From: JBKECO01 sp047974745
Lineage (GTDB): Bacteria; Bacillota; Clostridia; Lachnospirales; Lachnospiraceae
Assembly (NCBI GenBank): GCA_047974745.1
Contig: JBKECO010000018.1
Coordinates: 1 to 64,000, forward strand
Direction of reading: 5' to 3'
DNA length: 64,000 nt
The notes under the pieces were generated by a model, which was not told the DNA's origin, did not search any database, and saw only the letters and a program-made list of their open reading frames with translations. Made by a program: the position numbers and the translations under genes. Below, piece after piece: positions 41,579 to 50,819 of this stretch (position 1 is its first letter; every line of letters starts with the position of its first letter).

Positions 41579-42571
41579 ATGACAAGTTTGCTCGAACTGA
41601 AGGAAAAACTAAGGGGAATCTACGCAAAATATGAAATGTATATCAATCCGGCATTGAAATTTCTGGTGGCACTGGCTGTTTTTTCACTGATCAACAGCAG
41701 CATCGGATACATGACCAGACTCGATAGTTTTCCACTGGTACTGATCCTTTCACTGCTCTGCTCACTTCTGCCTGTCAATGCAGCGATCTTTATCGCCGGG
41801 GCATTGATAGAGATGCATATGTATGCGTTGTCACTAGAGGTTGCACTGGTAGTATTTGCAGTATTTATAGTTGCCTTTGTACTATTTTTTAGATTTGCAC
41901 CAACAGATGGAATGAATGTCTTGCTGACACCACTTTGTCTGCGTTTTCAAATTGGACCTGTCATGCCGGTGGCTACCGGACTTTTGGGCAGAGTGTATTC
42001 CGTAATTTCGATCCTTTTTGGAACATTCGTTTTTTATTTTCTTGAGGGAATCCGCAAGAACGCCTCTGTGCTGGGAGATGCCACAGCCGGAGATGATCCA
42101 ATAGAAAAGATCTCGCTGACAGTGCGTCAGCTTCTGGGAAATCAGGAGATGATCATTGTCATGATTTCATTCACACTGGTAACGATCGTTGTCAATCTGA
42201 TTCGAAGACTTTCAATCGAACATGCTTGGACGATCTCGATCATCATTGGTCTTGCCTTGAATTTCCTGGTTCAGTTCACTGGATTTACTTTTATGAGCAT
42301 TTCAGGCAAGCTGACCGGTCTTCTGGTCGGAACAGCGGTATCAGCACTGATTGCTGTATGTATCAAGTTTCTGTTCTTTAATCTTGACTACTCGAGAACG
42401 GAGCGTGTTCAATTCGAGGATGATGAGTATTACTACTACGTGAAAGCAGTCCCGAAGATAACCGTTTCCGGAAAAGCGAAGCAGGTAAAGAAGTTCAGCG
42501 CAAAGGATGAATGGAGCGATGACGATGTAGAGGAATTTTTCGACGATCTTCGGACGAAAAATGAATTGTAA
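41579..42571 (+). CDS. Polytopic membrane protein of unknown function upstream of cdaA
   Basis: This 330-residue protein has about seven membrane spans between residues 23 and 265. A conserved-looking loop reads FRFAPTDGMNVLLTPLCLRF. The acidic C-terminal cytoplasmic tail ends SDDDVEEFFDDLRTKNEL. I cannot assign a family or activity. It starts 17 bases after the small membrane protein gene with AGGAGG, and cdaA follows about 50 bases later. This suggests a link to envelope homeostasis, by context only. Confidence 0.7.
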   Translation: MTSLLELKEKLRGIYAKYEMYINPALKFLVALAVFSLINSSIGYMTRLDSFPLVLILSLLCSLLPVNAAIFIAGALIEMHMYALSLEVALVVFAVFIVAFVLFFRFAPTDGMNVLLTPLCLRFQIGPVMPVATGLLGRVYSVISILFGTFVFYFLEGIRKNASVLGDATAGDDPIEKISLTVRQLLGNQEMIIVMISFTLVTIVVNLIRRLSIEHAWTISIIIGLALNFLVQFTGFTFMSISGKLTGLLVGTAVSALIAVCIKFLFFNLDYSRTERVQFEDDEYYYYVKAVPKITVSGKAKQVKKFSAKDEWSDDDVEEFFDDLRTKNEL

Positions 42572-42621
42572 GAGACGGCGAATAAACAACCGAGCATGAA
42601 TTCAGGAAGGAAGTGACACAC

Positions 42622-43503
42622 GTGCAGCAAATTTTTACAGCTTTGGGGAATTTTAAAAGTGAATATCTGACATGGTTGAATCTTCCTATTATTTATCCAA
42701 CAGATATAATAGAAATCATTTTGATCTCTGTTCTTTTTTATTATGTAATGACATGGATTCAGGATACACGGGCGTGGATGCTTTTTAAGGGGCTCCTTGT
42801 CATTTTGCTTTTTGTTCTGATGGCAGCAGTATTTCAGATGAATACCATACTCTGGATCGCAGAGAAAGCCATTAATGTCGGCATGATCGCACTTGTCATC
42901 TTATTCCAGCCTGAGCTTCGCAAGGCATTAGAGCAGCTTGGCAGAAGGAATTTTCTGAATCAGTTTCTTACGATCGATTATGGAAGACAGAATATACACA
43001 AATTTTCTGAACGTACTGTGAATGAAATCACAAAGGCTTGTTTTGAGATGAGCAAGGTCAAAACGGGAGCACTGATCGTAGTGGAGGACAGCATTCTGCT
43101 ATCGGAATTCGAGCGCACAGGAATTGGTGTGGATGCGATTTTGACTAGTCAGCTGCTGATCAATATTTTTGAGAAAAATACTCCTTTGCACGATGGAGCG
43201 ATCATAGTCCGCGGAAACAGAGTTGCTTCTGCGACCTGCTATCTTCCGTTGTCGGATAATATAATGCTGAGCAAGGAGCTGGGAACCAGGCACAGAGCTG
43301 CGATCGGAGTCAGTGAAGTCAGTGATGCACTGACGATCGTGGTCTCAGAAGAGACGGGAAAAGTCTCTGTTGCAAAAGGAGGTAAACTTTTTACAAATCT
43401 GAATCAAGAAGAGTTGAAAAGTCAGTTAAAGGCTATGCAGTCAGATGACATAGCAGAGACAAGATTCAGTCATTTAAAAAGGAGAATAAAGAATGCTAAG
43501 TAA
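42622..43503 (+). CDS. cdaA: CdaA, membrane diadenylate cyclase
   Basis: CdaA makes the second messenger c-di-AMP, which controls potassium and osmolyte balance. The 293-residue protein has three N-terminal membrane helices (about 20-95) and a DisA-N domain. The hallmark DGA (in LHDGAIIVRG, about residue 191) and RHR (in GTRHRAAIG, about residue 223) motifs are both intact. GTG 42622 stands 11 bases after GGAAGG; GTG 42613 is an alternative but only two bases from it. The 3' end overlaps cdaR by 11 bases, in the conserved cdaA-cdaR-glmM order. Confidence 0.95.
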   Translation: MQQIFTALGNFKSEYLTWLNLPIIYPTDIIEIILISVLFYYVMTWIQDTRAWMLFKGLLVILLFVLMAAVFQMNTILWIAEKAINVGMIALVILFQPELRKALEQLGRRNFLNQFLTIDYGRQNIHKFSERTVNEITKACFEMSKVKTGALIVVEDSILLSEFERTGIGVDAILTSQLLINIFEKNTPLHDGAIIVRGNRVASATCYLPLSDNIMLSKELGTRHRAAIGVSEVSDALTIVVSEETGKVSVAKGGKLFTNLNQEELKSQLKAMQSDDIAETRFSHLKRRIKNAK

Positions 43504-44773
43504 AATATATAAAGTTCTGACTCATAATCTGGGTCTGAAAATACTGGCGGTACTATTCTCTGTCATCATGTGGCTGGTGGTGGTCAACATCTCAGATCCC
43601 ACAATTGCAAAAACATTTACAACAAAGGTAACACTAGAGAATGAACAGTACCTTACCGATGAAGGACTTACCTATGAGGTCCTTGATAATTCAGATACAG
43701 TCAGTTTTCGGGTCGAGGGACCCAGATCCTATATTGAACGTATGATCGGCAGCGATTTTAAAGCGGTCGCAGATCTAGAAGCGACAGAGGATGGCAATCG
43801 CGTTCCAATCACAATTACGCCTCAAAGATATGCCGGATTTGTCAATGTTGCGACTGCAAATTATTATGTCTATCTGCAGCTTGAAAATCTGGTGAGCCAG
43901 CGTATCAATATCTCGGTTGTCACGACAGGAGAGCCAGCGGATGGCAGAGCGGTGGGCGAGTCATCAGCAAGCCTGACTTTTGTAAATGTTTCCGGACCGG
44001 AGTCCATTATGACAACGATCGATAAGGCAGTGGCAACGGTCGACGTAAGCGGACTAAGCTCAGATGCCAGAGATTATGCCTATATCATACTTTTAGATGA
44101 GGATGGCAATCAGATCGATACCACTGATCTGAATATGAATGCGACCGGCGTTACAGTCTCCGTCGATATACAGGATACAAAATCTGTCGGATTTACATTC
44201 AGCACGAGTGGAACCCCAGCAGATGGTTATGAATATGTGAGTACCACAGTGTCTCCGGAAAGTGTAACAATAAAGGGCGATGCATCCATACTCAATACGA
44301 TCAATACGATTTCAATTCCTTCCGAAGTCATTGATCTGACCGGAGCATCTGCGGACATAGAGAAGTCGGTAGACATCTCCTCTTATCTTCCTGCCAATGT
44401 TACTCTCGTAGACAGTTCGCAGAGCAAGATCGATATTGTGGCTAATGTAGAGAAGAGAGAGACCAGGAACTTTGAGGTTCCGGTAGAGAATATCACGGTA
44501 AAAAATCTTTCCAGTAAATATACAGATCAATTTGTGGATAATACTGTCACCTTAAGTCTCAGTGGACTGACCTCGGATCTGGATGCTCTGGATGTCAATA
44601 CGATAACCGGAACGATCGATGCTGCAGGGCTTTCCCTGGGGGAAAATACGGTGACCGTCGAATTTGAATTGGACGAGAAGTATACACAGACCAAGAGCTC
44701 AGAGATCGTAATAGAAATCTTTGATGCAGCGCAAAGCACGACCCAAAGTACAGTACAAAATATAACGCCATAA
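43493..44773 (+). CDS. cdaR: CdaR, YbbR-domain regulator of CdaA
   Basis: This 426-residue protein is anchored by one N-terminal membrane helix (LGLKILAVLFSVIMWLVVVN). About four extracytoplasmic YbbR repeats follow, recognisable by recurring segments such as SGPESIMTTIDKAVATVDVS and VSPESVTIKGDASILNTINT. It binds and modulates CdaA from outside. AAGGAGAATAAAG precedes ATG 43493 inside cdaA, giving translational coupling. Confidence 0.92.
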   Translation: MLSKIYKVLTHNLGLKILAVLFSVIMWLVVVNISDPTIAKTFTTKVTLENEQYLTDEGLTYEVLDNSDTVSFRVEGPRSYIERMIGSDFKAVADLEATEDGNRVPITITPQRYAGFVNVATANYYVYLQLENLVSQRINISVVTTGEPADGRAVGESSASLTFVNVSGPESIMTTIDKAVATVDVSGLSSDARDYAYIILLDEDGNQIDTTDLNMNATGVTVSVDIQDTKSVGFTFSTSGTPADGYEYVSTTVSPESVTIKGDASILNTINTISIPSEVIDLTGASADIEKSVDISSYLPANVTLVDSSQSKIDIVANVEKRETRNFEVPVENITVKNLSSKYTDQFVDNTVTLSLSGLTSDLDALDVNTITGTIDAAGLSLGENTVTVEFELDEKYTQTKSSEIVIEIFDAAQSTTQSTVQNITP

Positions 44774-44785
44774 GTGCGGAGATTT

Positions 44786-44812
44786 CTCCTCGGCTGAGAT
44801 TTGGCCGGGGAG
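44786..44812 (+). other. GC-rich hairpin between cdaR and glmM
   Basis: CTCCTCGGC (44786-44794) pairs with GCCGGGGAG (44804-44812), one G-T pair. No T-run follows. It may act as a partial terminator or processing site setting the glmM level. Confidence 0.5.
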
Positions 44813-44853
44813 TTCCTTGCGAAAAAAAGTAATCAGGCAGTGGAGGATATAAC

Positions 44854-46206
44854 ATGGGAAGAATGTTCGGCACCGATGGTGTGCGTGGAATCGCAGGTGA
44901 GGAGCTTTCAATAGAATTAGCCGCAAAACTAGGTCAGGCAGGAGCGTATGTGCTGACAAAGAAAACAGCTCATCAGCCTAAGATCATAGTAGGCTGTGAT
45001 ACTCGAATTTCAGGAGATATGCTTGCGAATGCGATGATGTCAGGAATTTGTTCTGTCGGAGCAAAAGCGATTTTTGTAGGAGTCATTCCAACACCTGCGA
45101 TCGCATATCTGGTCAGGGCACATCAGGTAGATGCTGGAGTGATGATTTCGGCCTCTCACAATACGATGGAATTTAATGGGATCAAATTTTTTAACGCAGA
45201 AGGTTATAAGCTTTCTGATGCATTAGAAGATGAAATCGAATTGCTGATCGAAGAGAATATGGAGGGAATTCCATTTCCGACAGGAGGAAACATCGGCAGC
45301 GTGGAGTATCATTTTGATTATAAAGATGAATATATTGAATTCATGAAGAAAAGTGTTCCAGTCAATTTGAATCATATGAAAATCGTAATAGACTGCGCAG
45401 AAGGTGCTTCCTATTATACGGCAGTCAAAACACTGCAGGACTTAGGGGCAGATTTGATACCGCTGCATACGAGTCCAAATGGAATCAATATCAATGCTGA
45501 CTGTGGCTCGACGCACATGGAGGAATTGTGCGAAAGAGTCCTGAAAGAGAAGGCCCAGATCGGAATCGCCTTTGATGGTGATGCGGATCGAATGCTGGCA
45601 GTCGACGAGCATGGAGCATGTGTGGATGGTGATCAGATCATGGCGATCATTGGAAAGCATATGAAGGATGCCGGTACACTGAAGAAGAACGCTGTCGTTG
45701 TGACGGTCATGACGAATCTCGGATTCACTCTTATGGGAGAAAGAGAGGGAATTCAGGTCGAAAAAACGAAAGTCGGAGACAGATATGTTCTAGAACATAT
45801 GCTGGAGTATGGCTTCAATCTTGGCGGCGAACAGTCCGGACATGTGATTTTTCTGGATGAAAATACAACTGGGGACGGACTGCTCAGTGCACTTCATCTA
45901 TTAGAAGTGCTCGTTGAGGCACAAAAGCCATTATCTGAACTTGCTAAAGTCATGCAGATCCTGCCACAGGCTCTTGTCAATGCAAAAGTCGGCAACAGAA
46001 TGAAAGACAGATATATGGAGGTCGCTGAAATCAAAAAGGCGATAGAAAAACTAGAGCGTAAATTTAATGGAGAAGGTCGTGTACTGATCCGCCCATCGGG
46101 AACAGAACCGCTAGTGCGAGTTATGATCGAGGGAACAGATCAAGGCGAAATCGACAGAGAAGCACAAAAGCTTGCAGCCATGATCACAAAATATTGTCAT
46201 GATTAG
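44854..46206 (+). CDS. glmM: GlmM, phosphoglucosamine mutase
   Basis: GlmM converts glucosamine-6-phosphate to glucosamine-1-phosphate for UDP-GlcNAc and peptidoglycan. The 450-residue protein starts MGRMFGTDGVRGIAGEELS. It has the phosphorylated serine in MISASHNTMEFNGIK (about residue 101), the metal loop FDGDADRMLAV (about 240), GEQSGHVIF and the phosphate-binding IRPSGTEPLVRVM. GGAGGATATAAC precedes ATG. The position after cdaA-cdaR is the conserved arrangement, and GlmM is known to interact with CdaA. Confidence 0.96.
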   Translation: MGRMFGTDGVRGIAGEELSIELAAKLGQAGAYVLTKKTAHQPKIIVGCDTRISGDMLANAMMSGICSVGAKAIFVGVIPTPAIAYLVRAHQVDAGVMISASHNTMEFNGIKFFNAEGYKLSDALEDEIELLIEENMEGIPFPTGGNIGSVEYHFDYKDEYIEFMKKSVPVNLNHMKIVIDCAEGASYYTAVKTLQDLGADLIPLHTSPNGININADCGSTHMEELCERVLKEKAQIGIAFDGDADRMLAVDEHGACVDGDQIMAIIGKHMKDAGTLKKNAVVVTVMTNLGFTLMGEREGIQVEKTKVGDRYVLEHMLEYGFNLGGEQSGHVIFLDENTTGDGLLSALHLLEVLVEAQKPLSELAKVMQILPQALVNAKVGNRMKDRYMEVAEIKKAIEKLERKFNGEGRVLIRPSGTEPLVRVMIEGTDQGEIDREAQKLAAMITKYCHD

Positions 46207-46227
46207 CATGGGAAAGGGAGGGTTCAT

Positions 46228-46491
46228 ATGGTTAGTCAGAAAGTGAAGATCAAAAATCCTACAGGGTTACATCTGCGGCCGGCGGGCATTTTATGTAAAG
46301 AAGCGATGAATTTTAAAGCGTTGATTACATTTAAGTACAAAGAAAATACTGCCAATGCAAAGAGTGTTCTCAGTGTGTTAGGTGCATGCATCAAATCCGG
46401 TGATGAAATTGAATTGATATGTGAAGGCGATGATGAAATAGAAGCATTGCAGACAATTGTTCAGTTAATAGAGGACGGACTTGGCGAATAG
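46228..46491 (+). CDS. HPr-family phosphocarrier protein
   Basis: This 87-residue HPr has the catalytic His15 in PTGLHLRPAG, which accepts phosphate from enzyme I. The regulatory Ser46 in NAKSVLSVLG is the site for HPr kinase. Both are intact, so it can in principle serve PTS transport and carbon catabolite control. No other PTS gene is in the window. It lies 21 bases after glmM, next to the polysaccharide locus; Crh-type proteins lack His15, so this is not Crh. Confidence 0.9.
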   Translation: MVSQKVKIKNPTGLHLRPAGILCKEAMNFKALITFKYKENTANAKSVLSVLGACIKSGDEIELICEGDDEIEALQTIVQLIEDGLGE

Positions 46492-46503
46492 GAGGCACCT
46501 GCG

Positions 46504-48591
46504 ATGAGAACTGGAAGAAAAATACTGCCTGCAGTACAGATCACAAAAAGAAATATCATAGAATTAGCAGTTATGACCATACTTTTTTGTATTGCAGCAG
46601 TACTTGTTTATAAAACTACGATTGCAATTCGCGTGACCTTGCCGCGGATTGAAACAGTAGTTTCCGGGGAGACATCAGATGCATATCTGCTCAAGGATGG
46701 AGATCATCTTGAACAGACATTTATCTATGAAAGAGATGACCTGCTTAGTGCAGGTGTGACGATTTTACTACGGGACGAGGTCATGTCAGACTATCGTACC
46801 CAGGGATTAGACGGACAATTAGGAAGTATTACCATAACCGTCAGTGATGCTTCTGACGGTGTGGTTCTGATGGAAGAATCCTATGAGGTGGGAACTCTGG
46901 CTAATGAACAGAATCTGCTGGCATCCTACACATCACCTGCACCAGGATTTCAGGGAAGGAATCTAAAGATCACGATCGATGCAGAAGGTTTTCCTGAAAA
47001 TCTGGGAATGTCGATTCTTGCTGATGGAGAAATCGCTAACGCAACATCGCTGACGATCAATGGTCAGGAGCAGCTGTCGACACTCAGCATTAAAATATCA
47101 GATCATCAATTTTTATATTGGAAAAAATGGGGTGCAGTCGGTGCACTCTTACTATATGTGCTCATGGCTGGAACCTATCTGGGTCTGGCTGTTTTCAGGT
47201 GCAGACCGCAGACCATGTTTCTTTTTACAGGATCCATACTCGCTCTTTTGTACCTGCTTCTCATTCCTCCCATTGCAGTCCCTGATGAAGAGGCTCATAT
47301 CAAGGAAGTATATTATTATTCCAACATTTTGATGGGGAAGAACAATTCATCCACGGATCAGGTAACCATGGATAAAGAGGATTATAATGCCCTCAATAAG
47401 TTCCAGACCACACCTTCACTTTCAGAATATGATATTTTAAAAGAGGATATTTTGAAGTCCGGCCGGCAGGAAGGCACAAAGGATGTTCCAAGACTTGATA
47501 CCCAGGCACCGGTCATTACCTATATTCCGGGTATTTTGGGGGTAACGCTGGCAAGGCTGCTTGGTCTGAATGGAATTCTGGTATTCCTGATGGGAAGACT
47601 GTGCGCCATATTGTTCTATCTTTTTACAATGTACTGGTTCATACGGCTGATGCCATTTGGAAAAGCTGCAGCATTTATCATCGCGATTCTTCCGATGACA
47701 ATACAACAGTGCACCTCCTATTCCTATGACTCCTTTGTGATTGAAATTGCATTCTTATATCTGGCACTATTGCTTACTTTGATCTATAAAGGAAAAGCGA
47801 TCCGAATACCGCAGATCCTACTTTACGCCTTCTTTATGGTCATCCTTGCGATTACCAAAGGTGGAACCTATATGCCACTCGCTCTGCTTACAATGCTGAT
47901 ACCGGCAAGCTGCATTCCAGCCTTGAGAAAAAATGCACCTGCTGCCAGCACAAGACGAAAATGGGGATTTGTCGGACTAATGGCAATGATATCAATAATA
48001 TCATTTATCATCGGAACCCTTGGATATGTACTTTATGTAGCTGCGCCAACAGCGGAGCAGGCTGCAGGCGCATATTTACAGGGCGAATCCTATGGAGCAG
48101 CAGGGCTGCTCGCAAGTCCCTTCACCTATATTTCGCTTTCCGTCAGGACCATATTTTTGGAGGGCGATACCTTCCTGGAAGGAATGCTTGGCATGCAGCT
48201 TGGGTGGCTCAATCTGGATGTGACCAGACTTGTGATCTACAGCCTTTTCATACTGATGATCCTGGCTGTACTGATCACCGAATCAGACAAAGAAAACACA
48301 GCAGTACTGGTCAAGATCTCGCACAAGATATTCTATATATTCGTGATATTCTGCTCTATGACAATGGTATTCACTTCCATGTTCATGAGCTGGACCCCGA
48401 AGCTGTCGACCACAATAGCCGGGATACAGGGAAGGTATTTCCTGCCGTTGCTGCCGATCTTTTTACTGCTTTTCCGAAATAAAAATGTTGTTGTAAAAAG
48501 GGATATGACAGCTCGGCTTCTATTTATTGCGACTGCACTGCAGTGTGTCGTTATTTACTGCATTCTGCTCTCAGTTGAAAGAGTACTATAG
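46504..48591 (+). CDS. DUF2142 polytopic membrane protein
   Basis: This 695-residue protein has one N-terminal helix, an extracytoplasmic beta-rich domain of about 180 residues, then about ten membrane spans. The DUF2142 signature is IPPIAVPDEEAHIKEVYYYS at about residue 257. The family occurs in cell-surface polysaccharide clusters and looks like GT-C membrane glycosyltransferases or ligases; no activity is established. AGGAGGCACCTGCG precedes ATG 46504, 12 bases after HPr. It opens the polysaccharide locus. Confidence 0.82.
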   Translation: MRTGRKILPAVQITKRNIIELAVMTILFCIAAVLVYKTTIAIRVTLPRIETVVSGETSDAYLLKDGDHLEQTFIYERDDLLSAGVTILLRDEVMSDYRTQGLDGQLGSITITVSDASDGVVLMEESYEVGTLANEQNLLASYTSPAPGFQGRNLKITIDAEGFPENLGMSILADGEIANATSLTINGQEQLSTLSIKISDHQFLYWKKWGAVGALLLYVLMAGTYLGLAVFRCRPQTMFLFTGSILALLYLLLIPPIAVPDEEAHIKEVYYYSNILMGKNNSSTDQVTMDKEDYNALNKFQTTPSLSEYDILKEDILKSGRQEGTKDVPRLDTQAPVITYIPGILGVTLARLLGLNGILVFLMGRLCAILFYLFTMYWFIRLMPFGKAAAFIIAILPMTIQQCTSYSYDSFVIEIAFLYLALLLTLIYKGKAIRIPQILLYAFFMVILAITKGGTYMPLALLTMLIPASCIPALRKNAPAASTRRKWGFVGLMAMISIISFIIGTLGYVLYVAAPTAEQAAGAYLQGESYGAAGLLASPFTYISLSVRTIFLEGDTFLEGMLGMQLGWLNLDVTRLVIYSLFILMILAVLITESDKENTAVLVKISHKIFYIFVIFCSMTMVFTSMFMSWTPKLSTTIAGIQGRYFLPLLPIFLLLFRNKNVVVKRDMTARLLFIATALQCVVIYCILLSVERVL

Positions 48592-48608
48592 ATTTACCGG
48601 AGGAACCA

Positions 48609-49298
48609 ATGAAAAAATTAGTGATCATTCCTGCTTATAACGAAGAAGGAAGTATCGTCAAAACTGTAAATGACATCAAGAAAAATGCAGAAGGTTTTGA
48701 CTATGTCATTATCAATGACTGCTCCACAGACAATACATTAAAGGTCTGCAAAGAGAATGGGTTCCGCGTCGTAAACCTGCCATCCAATCTGGGAATAGGC
48801 GGTGGAGTGCAGACAGGATATCTCTACGCAAAACGAAATGGATATGAGATTGCAGTACAATTTGATGGGGACGGACAACACAATGCGTCTTACCTGAATG
48901 AGATGGCCGAAAAGCTGGTCAGCGAAAAACTCGATATGGTGATCGGATCGCGCTACATCAAAAAAGAAGGATTTCAGTCCAGTGGAATGCGGCGTCTCGG
49001 AATCCGCTACTTTACGATCTTGATTCAAATCATTACTGGCACCAAAATAACAGATCCAACATCAGGCATGAGAATGGCGGGGCGAGATGTCATTGAAATC
49101 TATGCATCGAACTATCCAAAAGATTATCCCGAGCCGGAAAGTGTAGTTGCAATTTTAAAAAAAGATAAAAAAGTAAAGGAAATCGCTGTCAGGATGAATG
49201 CCCGAGAAGAAGGAGTTTCCTCTATTTCTCCAGGCAGATCGGTCTATTATATGATTAAGGTCACACTCGCCATCTTAGTGGCAGCAATACGGAGGTAA
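48609..49298 (+). CDS. GT2 family glycosyltransferase (dolichol-phosphate mannosyltransferase-like)
   Basis: This 229-residue GT-A enzyme has LVIIPAYNEEGSI, the first aspartates in VIINDCSTDN, and the DXD equivalent in VQFDGDGQHN. A MVIGSRYIKKEG segment is typical of polyprenyl-phosphate sugar synthases. It has no membrane helices of its own except a weak C-terminal one (KVTLAILVAAI). It probably loads a sugar on undecaprenyl phosphate for a GT-C type enzyme such as the adjacent DUF2142 protein. The DUF2304 gene follows after 3 bases. Confidence 0.88.
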   Translation: MKKLVIIPAYNEEGSIVKTVNDIKKNAEGFDYVIINDCSTDNTLKVCKENGFRVVNLPSNLGIGGGVQTGYLYAKRNGYEIAVQFDGDGQHNASYLNEMAEKLVSEKLDMVIGSRYIKKEGFQSSGMRRLGIRYFTILIQIITGTKITDPTSGMRMAGRDVIEIYASNYPKDYPEPESVVAILKKDKKVKEIAVRMNAREEGVSSISPGRSVYYMIKVTLAILVAAIRR

Positions 49299-49301
49299 AT
49301 C

Positions 49302-49682
49302 ATGATTTTAAGATTACAACTGCTCATCGCAGTCCTGATCATCCTGGCATTCGTGTGGATTGCAAATCTGGTCAGAAAAGAAAAGCTCGATCTTCGGTTC
49401 GCACTCCCCTGGTTCGCTGTTGGAATCCTAGTATTTATACTAAATCTTTTCCCGCAGCTGATGGAAACGATGGTGGATCTGCTAGGAATCGACCTGCCAG
49501 TAAATATGATGTTCTTCTTCGGTTTTTGCTTTACACTTCTGCTGGTATTCCACTTGACCATGAAGGTATCAAGACAGGAGGAACAGATCAAACGTCTGAC
49601 ACAAGAACATGCACTTTTAGAGGAAAAATTGTTCCACATGAAAAAAGATACTGGTCAGACTGATGGAAATCACATAGAATAA
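49302..49682 (+). CDS. DUF2304 membrane protein
   Basis: This 126-residue protein has three hydrophobic helices (about 3-21, 33-51 and 68-88) and a charged C-terminal coiled coil (SRQEEQIKRLTQEHALLEEK). DUF2304 genes commonly sit beside a DPM1-like GT2 gene, as here, and probably form a membrane anchor for it. The biochemical role is unknown. Confidence 0.8.
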   Translation: MILRLQLLIAVLIILAFVWIANLVRKEKLDLRFALPWFAVGILVFILNLFPQLMETMVDLLGIDLPVNMMFFFGFCFTLLLVFHLTMKVSRQEEQIKRLTQEHALLEEKLFHMKKDTGQTDGNHIE

Positions 49683-49789
49683 AAGTAACATGAACAAGAG
49701 ATTTGAAAGCACATGAGCAGTCAGAGAGACAAGTTAGAAACAACAAATAAAAGATTGAGAGAATAAGGAGAAGCAGAAAAGGTATAATT

Positions 49790-50746
49790 ATGAATAGTGA
49801 TATATGTGGTGACGCGAATGGCGACAGTCAGAGTTGTAGGAACAATGTAAAAAAAGTGCAGATCCTGATGTCCACTTATAATGGAGAGGAATACATCAGA
49901 GAACAGATGGATTCCATTCTCAGTCAGAATTATCAGGATGTGGATATCCTTGTGAGAGATGATGGATCCTCCGATGACACCTTTGTGATATTAAAGGAAT
50001 ATGAAGAATATCATCAAAATGTACGTGTATATAAGGGGGAGAACATTGGGATCAACAAGAGCTTTTTTGAACTGCTCAAATGCAGTGATGATCATGCACA
50101 ATACATTGGGTTTTGTGATCAGGATGATTACTGGCTGCCGGAAAAAATAGAACGCGCTGTAGAGAAGCTGGAACAAATAAGCGGACCGGCATTGTATTGT
50201 GGTGCCAAGACACTGGTAGATGAGAATCTGAACGTTTTGGAGAAGCAGCCACGACAGAATGTTCGACCTGGATTCGGGAACGCAGTCATTGAAAGTATCT
50301 GTTCCGGCTGTACCTCGCTGATGAATCAGGAACTGGTCACGATTCTAAAAAGCAGACTCCCGGAGGATGTGATTCATCATGACTGGTGGTGTTACATGGC
50401 AGCCACCTATCTCGGTGACATGTATTATGATGAACATTCATACATTTATTACCGCCAGCATGCCTCAAATGAAGTTGGAGCCAGCGGATCACCATTGGCG
50501 ATGATTCGAGCAAAAGCCAGAGATCTCAAGAAACGGCACGGAGATCTGAAGAAGCAGCTGAAGGACTTTAAGAGCTTTTATCAAGGCATGGGCGATTCCA
50601 GAAAAGATACACTCATAGATTCCATACTGCGGGCAGAAAGCATTTCCGGTAGGATCTCTATTCAATTCAATACAGACTGGTACAGACAGACAACCTTGGA
50701 TAATTTGGTAGTTCGTGTTCTGTTCCTGGTCAATCGAATGCTATAG
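49790..50746 (+). CDS. GT2 family glycosyltransferase (rhamnan/O-antigen type)
   Basis: This 318-residue enzyme has VQILMSTYNGEEYIREQMDS, DILVRDDGSSDDT and the DQDDYW motif (IGFCDQDDYWLPEK), as in rhamnosyl- and galactosyltransferases of this branch. A later DWWCYMAATYLGD is the typical catalytic-base region. The C-terminal part is helical and basic. The ribosome binding site is modest (AAAAGG). It probably adds a residue to the surface polysaccharide; donor and acceptor are unknown. Confidence 0.85.
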   Translation: MNSDICGDANGDSQSCRNNVKKVQILMSTYNGEEYIREQMDSILSQNYQDVDILVRDDGSSDDTFVILKEYEEYHQNVRVYKGENIGINKSFFELLKCSDDHAQYIGFCDQDDYWLPEKIERAVEKLEQISGPALYCGAKTLVDENLNVLEKQPRQNVRPGFGNAVIESICSGCTSLMNQELVTILKSRLPEDVIHHDWWCYMAATYLGDMYYDEHSYIYYRQHASNEVGASGSPLAMIRAKARDLKKRHGDLKKQLKDFKSFYQGMGDSRKDTLIDSILRAESISGRISIQFNTDWYRQTTLDNLVVRVLFLVNRML

Positions 50747-50819
50747 ATACAGGAATGAGCGACACAGTACTACTATGCCAAGTATTCTCATGGAATAAAG
50801 ATAAGAAAGGATTTAAATT

